Source: JACCSI01 sp963815285 (lineage in GTDB: Bacteria; Acidobacteriota; Vicinamibacteria; Vicinamibacterales; UBA2999). From it: 64,000 nucleotides of DNA. The stretch is from assembly GCA_963815285.1 (NCBI GenBank), contig CAWFGB010000008.1:1054001-1118000 (forward strand), in the 5' to 3' direction. The notes under the pieces are model-generated. The model was not told the DNA's origin. It saw only the letters and a list, made by a program, of their open reading frames with translations, and searched no databases. Position numbers and translations under genes: made by a program. Position 1 is the stretch's first letter; each line of letters starts with the position of its first letter. Shown piece by piece: positions 34,901-43,588 of the stretch.

Positions 34901-35956
34901 ATGACTTACATCGCTAAACCCAAGGTTTTCCATCCTTCGCTGCAGAAGAACGAGATCGGGTTGACCCGTCGCGATTACGAGGGCGCCATCACGACACTCT
35001 GCGCGGGATGCGGCCACGATTCCATCACGGCGGCGGTCATCCAGGCATTCTGGGAATTGTCGATTGCGCCCCACCGGGTGGCGAAGCTGTCGGGGATTGG
35101 CTGTTCGTCGAAGACGCCCACGTATTTCCTGCGCGAGGCGCACGGTTTCAACAGCGTGCACGGCCGCATGCCGGCGGTGGCCACTGGTGCCAACGCGGCC
35201 AACGGCGATCTGCACTACATCGGCGTCTCCGGGGATGGCGACTCGCTGTCGATCGGCCTCGGCCAGATGTGCCATGCGATTCGCCGCAATGTGAACCTGC
35301 TGTACATCCTCGAAAACAACGGTGTCTACGGGCTCACGAAGGGACAGTTTTCCGCGTCGGCCGACAAGGGATCGCTCGCCAAGAAGGGCGAGGCGAACAC
35401 GATGGAAGCTATCGATGGTGTGCTGCTGGCGCTTTCGCTGGGCGCGACGTTCGTCGCGCGCAGCTTCTCGGGCGACAAGGCGCAGTTGGTGCCGATCATC
35501 AAAGCCGGGCTCGCGCACCGCGGGTTTGCGTTCATTGACGTGATCTCACCCTGCGTGACGTTCAATGATCACGAAGGCTCGACGAAGAGCTACGCGTATA
35601 CCCGCGAGAAGAATTTCGAGATCGTCCAGGCTGATTTTGTTCCCCCCGCCGAGGAGATCACCACGGAATACGCCGAAGGCACCGTGCGCAATGTCATGCT
35701 CCATGACGGCGGCTGGGTGCGCCTGCGTAAGCTCGCCAAGGACTACGACCCGACCGACCGCGACAATGCCTACGCCTTCATTCGAGATCACCAGCGACGC
35801 GGTGAGGTGGTGACGGGCCTGCTGTACATCTCGACCGAGTCGCAGGACATGCACGAGCAGGCGGGAACGGTCAATCGCGCGCTGACCGAACTGCCCTACG
35901 AATCACTCTGTCCCGGTAGCGCTGAGCTGGCCCGATTACAGGAAGGCTTCCGCTAG
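34901..35956 (+). CDS. korB: 2-oxoacid:ferredoxin oxidoreductase beta subunit
   Basis: 351 residues. LCAGCGHDSITAAVIQAFWEL, GIGCSSKTPTYFL and the thiamine diphosphate motif GDGDSLSIGLGQMCHAIRRN...LENNGVYGLTKGQ are diagnostic. Length fits KorB. It pairs with KorA upstream; the ferredoxin-GltD fusion at 31177 probably completes the electron chain. In an aerobe, KorAB can replace 2-oxoglutarate dehydrogenase in the TCA cycle; direction of flow here is unknown. Confidence 0.92.
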   Translation: MTYIAKPKVFHPSLQKNEIGLTRRDYEGAITTLCAGCGHDSITAAVIQAFWELSIAPHRVAKLSGIGCSSKTPTYFLREAHGFNSVHGRMPAVATGANAANGDLHYIGVSGDGDSLSIGLGQMCHAIRRNVNLLYILENNGVYGLTKGQFSASADKGSLAKKGEANTMEAIDGVLLALSLGATFVARSFSGDKAQLVPIIKAGLAHRGFAFIDVISPCVTFNDHEGSTKSYAYTREKNFEIVQADFVPPAEEITTEYAEGTVRNVMLHDGGWVRLRKLAKDYDPTDRDNAYAFIRDHQRRGEVVTGLLYISTESQDMHEQAGTVNRALTELPYESLCPGSAELARLQEGFR

Positions 35957-36029
35957 ACACTTCTGTGCAATTCGGTTGTGTCGCCCGCCAGCACGCCGCC
36001 GTTGCCGACGCTAGCCGCAGGCCCGTGTC

Positions 36030-36839
36030 TTACTGCGGCAGCAGCGCGATCGCACGAAGCGGCGCGCCGCTGCCGCCTCTGATCTTCATCGGCAGCGCCA
36101 CGACGGTCGCGCCCGTCGGGGGCAGGCGATCGAGCGACGCGAGATTCTCGAACGCTGGAATGTTGTGCTCGTAGAGCACGCGATGCGATTCATACAGCGT
36201 GGACTGTCCGTAGTCGATGCTGGCCGTGTCGATGCCAATGGCGCCGATCGCGCGATTGGCAACGAGCCAACGCGCGGTGTCTGGATGCAGGCCGGGAAAA
36301 TGCAACTTGGCGACGGCGGCCTCGCCTCGTTCGGCGGTGCCGAGATAGCGGGCCGCATCGGGCCAATGCCGCGCGTATCCCGTCCGCAGCAGCACGAGGC
36401 TGTCCCGCGGCACCTGTCCGTGCTGCTGCTCCCACCGCTCGAAGTCCTGGACGCTGATCTGGTAGTCAGCATCGGCCGCCGCCGCCGCAGTGACATCGAT
36501 CACGACCGCGAGTCCAACCAGCTTCTCCAGCGGGATCGCGTCGACGGTCTGCCGGCCCTGCGCGAAGTGCACTGGCGCATCGATGTGCGTGCCGCCGTGC
36601 TCCGAGGTGAAGAAGTTGTTGGACGCGTAGTAATAGCCCGCCGGCGTCATGCCATCGGCCACCTTGTCGAGGCGAAAAGCCTCGGCCGTCGGCCAGAAGA
36701 TGGCGTCGGCGTCGTAGGCGTGCGACAAGTCGACGATCTCCCCGCGGGCAAAACTCGAGGTCTTCTCCGCCTGGTCGGGCGCGGCGACGCACCCCGCTAG
36801 CGTCAACGGCAGACAGAGCAGAACGATCCTGTGCTTCAT
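36030..36839 (-). CDS. cyclase-family (kynurenine formamidase-like) lipoprotein
   Basis: 269 residues from ATG 36839, with GAGGTG 6 bases upstream. The lipobox LTLAGC (Cys about 17) anchors it to a membrane after export. The family motif HGGTHIDAPVHFAQG supplies metal-binding His and Asp residues; other parts (IVDLSHAYDADAIFWPT, LLRTGYARHW, GIDTASIDYG) also fit. Family members hydrolyse amides such as N-formylkynurenine or related substrates; an exported lipoprotein form points to a different substrate. It follows the MerB-like gene by 5 bases, so they are co-transcribed. Confidence 0.82.
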   Translation of the reverse strand: MKHRIVLLCLPLTLAGCVAAPDQAEKTSSFARGEIVDLSHAYDADAIFWPTAEAFRLDKVADGMTPAGYYYASNNFFTSEHGGTHIDAPVHFAQGRQTVDAIPLEKLVGLAVVIDVTAAAAADADYQISVQDFERWEQQHGQVPRDSLVLLRTGYARHWPDAARYLGTAERGEAAVAKLHFPGLHPDTARWLVANRAIGAIGIDTASIDYGQSTLYESHRVLYEHNIPAFENLASLDRLPPTGATVVALPMKIRGGSGAPLRAIALLPQ

Positions 36840-36844
36840 GGAAA

Positions 36845-37513
36845 TCACCTCAGCGTCCAGAATGAGTCGGTCAGCCCGAGTGATGCAAACAACGTCTCCA
36901 CTTCATCCACCGTGGGACGACGCCACTCGGGGGCCCCACGGTCGTCGCTGAACCACGCAACCGCGAGCCGCCACGCGAGATCCAGGCTCAGCACGGCGCC
37001 CCGCTCCATCCGCCATTGACCGCACCAGCGCTCCACGTGCTCCTCATCACGGAAGAGCAGCATCGTCTTTCACGTGAAGACGAGGTCTTCCCACCAGCGG
37101 CGTGCGGGGACCGCGAAATGAATTACTCCGCCACCCATCGGCGTCGTCGTGCCGTCGGCCTGCAACGCCATAGCGTCGCCACAGCATCCACAGGCGCTGA
37201 CGATTCGCGCCGGCTCCCCGAGGGTAACGGGAACCCCAAGGGCGTCCCAAGCGCAGTTGGCGTACGACTCGTGAAGTGACGTCCGGACGAGAAACGGCGT
37301 GGGAACGGCGGAGAACGGAGGAGCCATCAGAACCTCGCCGCTGGCCCGCTGCAGGACAAGCATGCGCGCGGCGGCCAGCCGCACGAGCGCCGCACGCACT
37401 GCTGATTGGGACTCGTCAGATCTTGTACTCAGTTCGGCGATCGAGGGCGGTGCGCCACGCTCCCTCACCGTGTCGTAGACCAAACGCCGCAAGCAGTTGT
37501 CGAGATTCGTCAC
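36845..37513 (-). CDS. alkylmercury lyase (MerB)-like protein, probable selenoprotein (UGA at codon 148)
   Basis: 222 codons from GTG 37513, interrupted by an in-frame TGA at 37072-37070; ordinary tools split it into 147- and 72-residue pieces. Residues 1-75 are a winged-helix-like domain; the rest is the MerB fold. E. coli-type MerB uses Cys96, Asp99 and Cys159, with Cys117 also conserved; here Cys87, Asp90 (NCAWD) and Cys108 (VSAC) keep the same spacing, and the UGA falls at the Cys159 position in DLVFT-U-KTMLLF. Frame and family similarity continue afterwards (EEHVERW, LGLTDSFW). MerB cleaves carbon-mercury bonds. Selenocysteine insertion is the favoured reading; a nonsense mutation is the alternative. 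It is followed by a cyclase-family lipoprotein. Confidence 0.75.
37035..37066 (-). promoter_or_regulatory. candidate bacterial SECIS hairpin downstream of the UGA
   Basis: On the minus-strand mRNA, starting 3 bases after the UGA: ACG pairs with CGU, a bulged A follows, UGCU pairs with AGCA, a G-G mismatch, then CUC pairs with GAG, leaving the 9-base loop UUCCGUGAU. The loop begins 15 bases after the UGA and contains GU. That position, the bulge and the loop G are features of bacterial SECIS elements bound by SelB. This is hand folding without an energy calculation. Confidence 0.45.
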
Positions 37514-37683
37514 GGTCTCGCGATCGCCATGCCAAACAGCTTAGCTGGTATCGCCTAGCAGTTTAACGCGACGGTCTTTGGGATCCAGCGCCAGACTCCA
37601 AAGCTTCGAGACCTTCGACCGGGACAAAGTCCGGTCCGGCGTGTGCCGAAAACACTCGTCCTGCCCGTTGGAACCGCCGGGTC

Positions 37684-40416
37684 CTATTCCACGCGCAGTC
37701 CGACCACCGGATCCACTCGCATCGCCCGGAGCGCGGGCGGCACACACGCGATGAGCGCCGCGATCAGCAGCACCGCGCTGGCCGTTACGGTCGAGACCGC
37801 GTCATTCGGCGTGACACCGAAGAGAACGCCTGCGAGCGCGCTTTCGGCCAGGCGAATCAGCATCAGGCCGACCGCCAGACCCGCGACAATCAGCACGGCG
37901 CTCTGGCGGATCACCAGGCCGCCCACCGCTGCGGGCCTGGCGCCGAGCGTGAGCCTGATCGCCAGCTCGCGCGTGCGCAACGCCACCGACCATGAGAACA
38001 ACCCGTAGACGCCGAGAGCTGCCAGCAGCGCCGCGAGACCGCCGAAGAAGACGAGGATCGTCATCAGCAGCCGCGGCTCGGCCGTCCGCTTGGCATATCG
38101 GTCACCCCATGTCTGCACTGGCGCCAGCGGCACGCTCGGCGCCGCGATTTTCAAAGCCGTTCGAATGGCCGCCGTCGCCGTTGCCGTGTCAGTGGCCCTA
38201 ACAGTCAGTACCTGATCGCGGAACGGAAACTGCCGTGTCGAGAAGTAGATGGCCGGTTCCACCGTCTGTCCGAGCGGAACGTTGCGCACGTCTCTGATCA
38301 CGCCAACCACTTCAAGCGGCGTCGGCGGGAGCGGCGGCAAGTGGACGCCTGGCGGCGGGGCTGGCCGCGCCCTCATCAAGTTCAGGCCGAGCGGTCCAAT
38401 CCCTGTCGTAGTTGTGGTGATCAATCGCCCGACCGCTCCAGCGGGGAAGAACCTGCTGGCGAAGCTCTCATTGACCATCACGACCGGGGCCGACCCTGGA
38501 CCATCGAAGGGCACAAACGAACGGCCGGCGGCGAGCGTCGCCCCGAGCGACTCGAAATAGCCTTCGCTCACGCTGTGATACTGCACCTGCGGCGCATCCT
38601 CGGGCCGCGCCGGGGGTGGCTCGCCCTGAATCCCAAATGGCCCGCGCCATCCAACTTCGAGTGGAAGAAAGTTGCTCGCGCCGGCCGCCAGGACGCCCGG
38701 TTGCTGCCTGATGTGTTCGACGATGGCCGCGTGCGTCTCGCCGACCGCACGCCAAGCCTGATACTGCTTTCCGCCGAGTTGGACGGTTGATGTGACGACG
38801 GAGTCGGCGTCCACACCAAGAGGAGTGTCCATCATCCGATCGACCGTTCGGACCAGCAGCGCGGAACTGACGAGCAGTGCGCATGCCAGCGCCACCTCGC
38901 CGGCGACCAGCACCGAGTAAATGCGGCGGGCGCCACGGGAACTGCCCCTCTCGCCAGACTTCAGATCCGTCGACAGCTGCTTCTTCAACAAGAGCAGCGC
39001 AGGCAGCAGCCCGAAAAACATCGTTGATGCGACCACAATGCTCGCGCCCAGCCCAAGCGCGCGCAGATTCACACGGGCCTCGTCGAGGCGCGGGATGTCG
39101 ATCGGTGTGAGATTCAGGATCAGGGGCAGCGAGACGGCCGACGCCACCAGGCCGAGCGTGGCCCCGGCCACGGAAAGGACCAGACTCTCGGCGAGCAATT
39201 GTGTGATCAGCTGACGTGGTGTGGCCCCCATAGCCATCCGTACGGCAATCTCACGGTCGCGTGAGAGGGCGCGAGTCAACAGCAGCGACGCGACATTCAG
39301 ACAGCCAATCACGAGCAGCAGGCCGACGGCTCCGAACATGACCATGAGCGCAGGACGGTAGTAACCGAGCTGCTCGTCGAGCAGCGGTATCAATCGCGAC
39401 GCCCATCCCTTGTTGGTCTCAGGAAAATCGCCCTGCATGCGAAGCGCGAGTGTTTCGACCGCGCGCTGCGCCTCGTCGAAGGTCGTTTCATCCGACAGCC
39501 GCGCAACCGCTTCCATGAAGTGGGCCGAGCGGCTATGCCGTGTCATGTCCCAACGCAGTCGCTGCCATACGTCGATGTCATCGGGATAATGAAACCTGGC
39601 CGGCATCACACCCACGACCGTATACGGCGTGTCGTTCAAGGACAATTGCTTGCCGATGATGCCCGGGTCGGCGCTGTACCGATTCCGCCACAGACGGTCG
39701 CTGATGACGACGATGAGCTCGTTGGGGACGAACAGCGGGCCCTGGTCAGGAAATCCTGCGCCGATCTGCGGCCGCATGCCCAGCACGTCGAAGATGTTGC
39801 CGCTAACCTCGATCGTGTTCACGCGCACCGGATCAAGGCCAGGGTCGATCAGGTTTACCCCTGGCCGCCACCAGGCCGCGGCATCGCTGAACACAGGCAG
39901 CGCACGGTAGTCCATGAAGTTGACCGGAGAGATCGGGTCATGGGACAACCCCTGCTCGGTGTTGGTGTCCCACAGCGTCACGAGTCGATCCGGTGCAACG
40001 AAGGGCAACGGGCGTAGGATCACGGCGTCGACGGCGGTAAACACGGTCGTGGCCGCTCCAGTGCCCAGACCGAGCACGAGCACGACGACTAAGGCGAAGG
40101 TGGGATGTTGTCGAAACTGTCTCAACGCCACCCGGATGGCGCTGGACACATTCAGCGTGGCGCTCGCTGACGAGTCCGCTTTGCGGGCCGCATGGCGATG
40201 CAGCACCGCAAACCCGGATTCGTCCAGCGCAGTCATGGCCCGCGCAAGCGCGGCTTCTGGGCTGAGGCCATCGCCGAGCGCCGCTGCATACAAATCGTCC
40301 AGATGAAGAGCGAGCTCATCCACTGTAGTGCGGGGCAGTTCCACTCCGCCTGCGGTGGCCTGTGCCCGAACGAGACCGCGCCAATCCGGCCGTTGATTGT
40401 ATGACCTGGCTGTCAT
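37684..40416 (-). CDS. ADOP-type ABC transporter permease (FtsX/MacB-like)
   Basis: 910 residues. An N-terminal extension (1-95) precedes a MacB_PCD periplasmic core and two FtsX permease domains (about 375-490 and 790-905). ALRQFRQHPTFALVVVLVLGLGTGAATTVFTAVDAVILRPLPF is the usual first-helix block, and REIAVRMAMGATPRQLITQLLAES and RELAIRLTLGARPAAVGGLVIRQS are the paired permease motifs. This duplicated layout without a linked ATPase is the Acidobacterial Duplicated Orphan Permease family. It is downstream of padR on the same strand and faces a second member. The exported substrate is unknown. Confidence 0.9.
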   Translation of the reverse strand: MTARSYNQRPDWRGLVRAQATAGGVELPRTTVDELALHLDDLYAAALGDGLSPEAALARAMTALDESGFAVLHRHAARKADSSASATLNVSSAIRVALRQFRQHPTFALVVVLVLGLGTGAATTVFTAVDAVILRPLPFVAPDRLVTLWDTNTEQGLSHDPISPVNFMDYRALPVFSDAAAWWRPGVNLIDPGLDPVRVNTIEVSGNIFDVLGMRPQIGAGFPDQGPLFVPNELIVVISDRLWRNRYSADPGIIGKQLSLNDTPYTVVGVMPARFHYPDDIDVWQRLRWDMTRHSRSAHFMEAVARLSDETTFDEAQRAVETLALRMQGDFPETNKGWASRLIPLLDEQLGYYRPALMVMFGAVGLLLVIGCLNVASLLLTRALSRDREIAVRMAMGATPRQLITQLLAESLVLSVAGATLGLVASAVSLPLILNLTPIDIPRLDEARVNLRALGLGASIVVASTMFFGLLPALLLLKKQLSTDLKSGERGSSRGARRIYSVLVAGEVALACALLVSSALLVRTVDRMMDTPLGVDADSVVTSTVQLGGKQYQAWRAVGETHAAIVEHIRQQPGVLAAGASNFLPLEVGWRGPFGIQGEPPPARPEDAPQVQYHSVSEGYFESLGATLAAGRSFVPFDGPGSAPVVMVNESFASRFFPAGAVGRLITTTTTGIGPLGLNLMRARPAPPPGVHLPPLPPTPLEVVGVIRDVRNVPLGQTVEPAIYFSTRQFPFRDQVLTVRATDTATATAAIRTALKIAAPSVPLAPVQTWGDRYAKRTAEPRLLMTILVFFGGLAALLAALGVYGLFSWSVALRTRELAIRLTLGARPAAVGGLVIRQSAVLIVAGLAVGLMLIRLAESALAGVLFGVTPNDAVSTVTASAVLLIAALIACVPPALRAMRVDPVVGLRVE

Positions 40417-40428
40417 GAAATTGCGTCC

Positions 40429-40755
40429 TCAGGCCGGCTTGACGCCGGCCACTTGAGTCAATGCCGCGAGGAACCGGCCCCACTCCTCGCGCTGTCTCGC
40501 CAGGTTGGTCTTGCCGGTTTCGGTGATCCGGTAATACCGCCGTCGGCGTTGCCCCGCTCGCTCGACCCAGCGCCCGCGGATGAGCCCGCGTTCTTCGAGC
40601 CGGTAAAGCGTGGCGTAGAGCGACGCCAGCGTGAACCGCAACGTGCCGCTCGAGCGCCCCTCGATGTGTCGGGCGATGTCGTAGCCATGCAGCGCCTGCT
40701 CATCCACGAGCGCCAGGATCAGGAGGTCCGCGCTGCCCTTCTTGGCCGAGTTCAT
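40429..40755 (-). CDS. PadR-family transcriptional regulator
   Basis: 108 residues from ATG 40755; an in-frame ATG at 40782 would add nine. LLILALVDEQALHGYDIARHIEG...LRFTLASLYATLYRLEERGLIRGRWVE is the PadR winged helix, and GQRRRRYYRITETGKTNL its wing. Such repressors commonly sit next to ADOP permeases. It precedes one permease by 12 bases and is divergent from the other, so it probably controls both. A direct repeat ATATAG-N9-ATATAG (40783-40803) in the shared promoter region could be an operator or a -10 element. Confidence 0.85.
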   Translation of the reverse strand: MNSAKKGSADLLILALVDEQALHGYDIARHIEGRSSGTLRFTLASLYATLYRLEERGLIRGRWVERAGQRRRRYYRITETGKTNLARQREEWGRFLAALTQVAGVKPA

Positions 40756-40896
40756 TGCTGAACGCTCATCGAGACTGTTCATATATAGCGAAGCATCATA
40801 TAGGACAACTGAGGCTTGAGCGGTTGGACGGCGCAGACCGCGTAAAGGTTGGGCGGCAAGATAAACTCGGACGCCTCGATTTACGTCAGACTTTCC

Positions 40897-43422
40897 ATGG
40901 CACACGTGCGCCTCGCACTCCGCACCCTGTTCAGAACCCCGTTCATCACCCTGGTCGCCATCCTGTCGCTGGCGTTGGGCATTGGGGCAAACGCGGCGAT
41001 TTTTTCGCTGTTCGACCAGATGCTGCTCCGCCGGCTGCCCGTGACGGCACCTGATCAACTGGTCAACCTGGCCAATCCTGGGCCGAAACCAGGATCGCAG
41101 ACCTGCAACAACCAGGGGAGCTGCGACGAGGTGTTCAGCTATGCGATGTTCCGTGACCTGCAGAAGGCGCCGCAGGCTCAAGAGGTGTTCGCGGGCGTCG
41201 CCGCCCACCGCACGTTTGGAGCCAACCTCGCGTACCGCGGCCAGACCATCAACGGCAACGGCATGATGGTGTCGGGCAACTATTTCGCGCTGCTCGGCAT
41301 TCAACCGACCATCGGGCGGTTCTTCGCCGAGAGCGACGACCAGACCATTGGCGCACATCCGGTCGTTGTGCTGAGCGAAGAGTACTGGCGCACGCGCTTT
41401 GATTCGAGCCCGGCGGTTCTCAACGACACGTTGATCGTCAACGGCCAGGCCTTGACCATCGTCGGCGTCGGCCCGCGTGGCTTTCACGGCACGAGTCTCG
41501 GCTCACGCCCGCATATTTTCGTGCCGCTGACCATGCGCGGCGTGATGCAGCCGGGATTTGTCCGTGAGGGCTACAACGGTTTCGAAAACCGTCGTGCCTA
41601 CTTCGCTTACTTGTTCGCCCGTCTCAAACCGGGCGTCTCAATCGAGCAGGCCACCAACGGCATCAACGTGCCCTACGCGGCAATCCTCAACGAAGTCGAA
41701 GCCCCGCTCCAGCAGGGCATGAGCGAGCAGACGATGGCGCGCTTCAAGGAAAAGAAGATCGCGCTCGCGCCTGGCTATCGCGGGCAGAGTTCGTTGCACG
41801 AGGAGGCGTCCACGCCGCTCATCCTGCTGCTCAGCGTCACGGGCGTCGTGCTGCTGATTGCTTGTGCGAACATCGCGAACCTGCTGCTGGTCCGTGGCGC
41901 CGGCCGCGCAGGCGAAATGGCGGTGCGGCTGTCGATTGGGGCAAACCGCCGGCAGCTCGTCGGACAGCTCCTGCTCGAGTCCCTGGTGCTGGCGGTGCTC
42001 GGCGCCGCGGTCGGCGTGCTGGTGGCGCGCTGGACGCTGGACGGAATCGGGGCGTTGCTCCCGCCACAGGCGGCCGCGACGATCGAGTTCGGCCTCGATC
42101 GCACCGTCATCCTGTTTGCCGGCATTCTGGCCGTGGCCACCGGGATGCTTTTCGGGCTTTTTCCCGCTCTGCACAGCACGCGCCCGAGCCTGGTGACGGC
42201 GCTGCGCGAAGACGCCGGGCAGAAGGGCGCGGCCAAGGGTGCGTCGCGGTTCCGGATGACGCTTGCCACCGTGCAGATTGCGCTCTCGATGGCGCTGCTC
42301 GTTGCGGCCGGCCTCTTCGTCCGCAGTCTAGTCAATGTCAGCCGTGTGGACCTTGGTGTGGACACCGAGAACCTCATTGCCTTCGCAATCTCGCCCGAAC
42401 TCAACGGCTATACGCCCGAGCGGTCACGCGCCCTGTTCGAACGCGTCGAGGACGAACTGTCCTCCCTCCCCGGCGTGACCAGAGTCTCGGCGTCGCTCGT
42501 TCCGCTGTTGGCGGGCAACAACTGGGGCACCAGCGTCAGAGTCCAGGGCTTTGAGGCCGGGCCGGATACCGACACACACTCGAACTACAACGAGGTCGGC
42601 CCCGGTTACTTTCAAACGGTGGGCATCCCGCTGCTGGCCGGCCGCGATTTCACACGCGGCGACGCACTCGGCTCGGCCAGGGTAGCGATCGTCAATGAGA
42701 CGTTTGCCAAAAAGTTCGGTCTCGGACGCGACGCGGTTGACAAGTACATGAGCGACAGCAGCGGCAACGACGTCAAGCTCGACGTCCAGATTATCGGGCT
42801 CGTCCAGGACGCGAAATACAGCGAGGTGAAAAGCGTGACGCCGCCGTTGTTCTTCCGCCCGTACCGCCAAAACCAGCGACTCGGCTTCATCGGCTTCTAC
42901 GTGAAGACGGCGATGAACCCCGAACAGCTGATGCCGGCCATTCATGGCGTCATGGCCAAGCTCGATGCCAACCTCCCAGTCGAAGAACTGAAGACGCTCG
43001 AGCAGCAGGTGCGCGAGAACGTGTTTCTCGATCGCATGATCAGCACGCTGTCCGCGTCGTTTGCCATCCTGGCGACCATTCTCGCAGCGGTCGGCCTCTA
43101 CGGCGTGCTGTCGTATACCGTGGCGCAACGCACGCGGGAAATCGGGGTGCGGATGGCGCTCGGCGCCGACCGGCGCGAGGTTCGCCGCATGGTGCTGCGA
43201 CAGGTGGGAATCATGACCGTCATCGGCGCGGTCATCGGCGTGGCTGGGGCATTCGCACTCGGGCGTGGCGCCCAGTCGCTGTTGTTCGAAATGCAGGGTA
43301 GCGACCCGTTGGTGTTTGCGACGGCGACCGTTCTGCTCACGCTCGTCGCGCTTGGAGCCGGGTTCCTGCCGGCGCAGAAGGCGGCGCGCACCGACCCCAT
43401 GATCGCGTTGCGGTATGAATAA
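40897..43422 (+). CDS. ADOP-type ABC transporter permease, second copy
   Basis: 841 residues from ATG 40897. It lacks the N-terminal extension of the copy at 37684 and begins directly at the first helix (RLALRTLFRTPFITLVAILSLALGIGANAAIFSLFDQMLLRRLPV). It has a MacB core, then AGEMAVRLSIGANRRQLVGQLLLES and REIGVRMALGADRREVRRMVLRQVG in the two FtsX domains, ending KAARTDPMIALRYE. It is divergent from padR and the first copy; no ATPase gene is present. Confidence 0.9.
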   Translation: MAHVRLALRTLFRTPFITLVAILSLALGIGANAAIFSLFDQMLLRRLPVTAPDQLVNLANPGPKPGSQTCNNQGSCDEVFSYAMFRDLQKAPQAQEVFAGVAAHRTFGANLAYRGQTINGNGMMVSGNYFALLGIQPTIGRFFAESDDQTIGAHPVVVLSEEYWRTRFDSSPAVLNDTLIVNGQALTIVGVGPRGFHGTSLGSRPHIFVPLTMRGVMQPGFVREGYNGFENRRAYFAYLFARLKPGVSIEQATNGINVPYAAILNEVEAPLQQGMSEQTMARFKEKKIALAPGYRGQSSLHEEASTPLILLLSVTGVVLLIACANIANLLLVRGAGRAGEMAVRLSIGANRRQLVGQLLLESLVLAVLGAAVGVLVARWTLDGIGALLPPQAAATIEFGLDRTVILFAGILAVATGMLFGLFPALHSTRPSLVTALREDAGQKGAAKGASRFRMTLATVQIALSMALLVAAGLFVRSLVNVSRVDLGVDTENLIAFAISPELNGYTPERSRALFERVEDELSSLPGVTRVSASLVPLLAGNNWGTSVRVQGFEAGPDTDTHSNYNEVGPGYFQTVGIPLLAGRDFTRGDALGSARVAIVNETFAKKFGLGRDAVDKYMSDSSGNDVKLDVQIIGLVQDAKYSEVKSVTPPLFFRPYRQNQRLGFIGFYVKTAMNPEQLMPAIHGVMAKLDANLPVEELKTLEQQVRENVFLDRMISTLSASFAILATILAAVGLYGVLSYTVAQRTREIGVRMALGADRREVRRMVLRQVGIMTVIGAVIGVAGAFALGRGAQSLLFEMQGSDPLVFATATVLLTLVALGAGFLPAQKAARTDPMIALRYE

Positions 43423-43433
43423 CGGGCAGCGCT

Positions 43434-43548
43434 AAGTTCAAAACGACCAACCGCCCCAGTTCAAAGCTAGGCAACCCAAGGTTGAACACCGAAAAACGGC
43501 CTGGCAGCTGGTTTTGAACTTGAGTCCTTGGCGGTTGGCGAACTGGGC
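43434..43548. repeat. three interlocked inverted repeats in an intergenic region
   Basis: In the 166-base gap after the ADOP gene: AAGTTCAAAAC (43434-43444) pairs with GTTTTGAACTT (43511-43521); CCAACCGCC (43447-43455) with GGCGGTTGG (43530-43538); CCCAGTTC (43455-43462) with GAACTGGG (43541-43548). The right halves come in the same order as the left halves, so the stems interlock rather than nest. AGTTCAAARC is also directly repeated at 43435 and 43458. Confidence 0.6.
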
Positions 43549-43588
43549 GCCGAAGACGCCGTTCCCGGTCCTGTAGACTACTTGCCGC

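Noticed and set aside
37541..37747. 68-codon minus-strand frame between the ADOP permease and the MerB-like gene
   Set aside because: The last residues (KLWSLALDPKDRRVKLLGDTS) look protein-like, but most of the frame lies in the ADOP end and has no ribosome site. Kept as non-coding.
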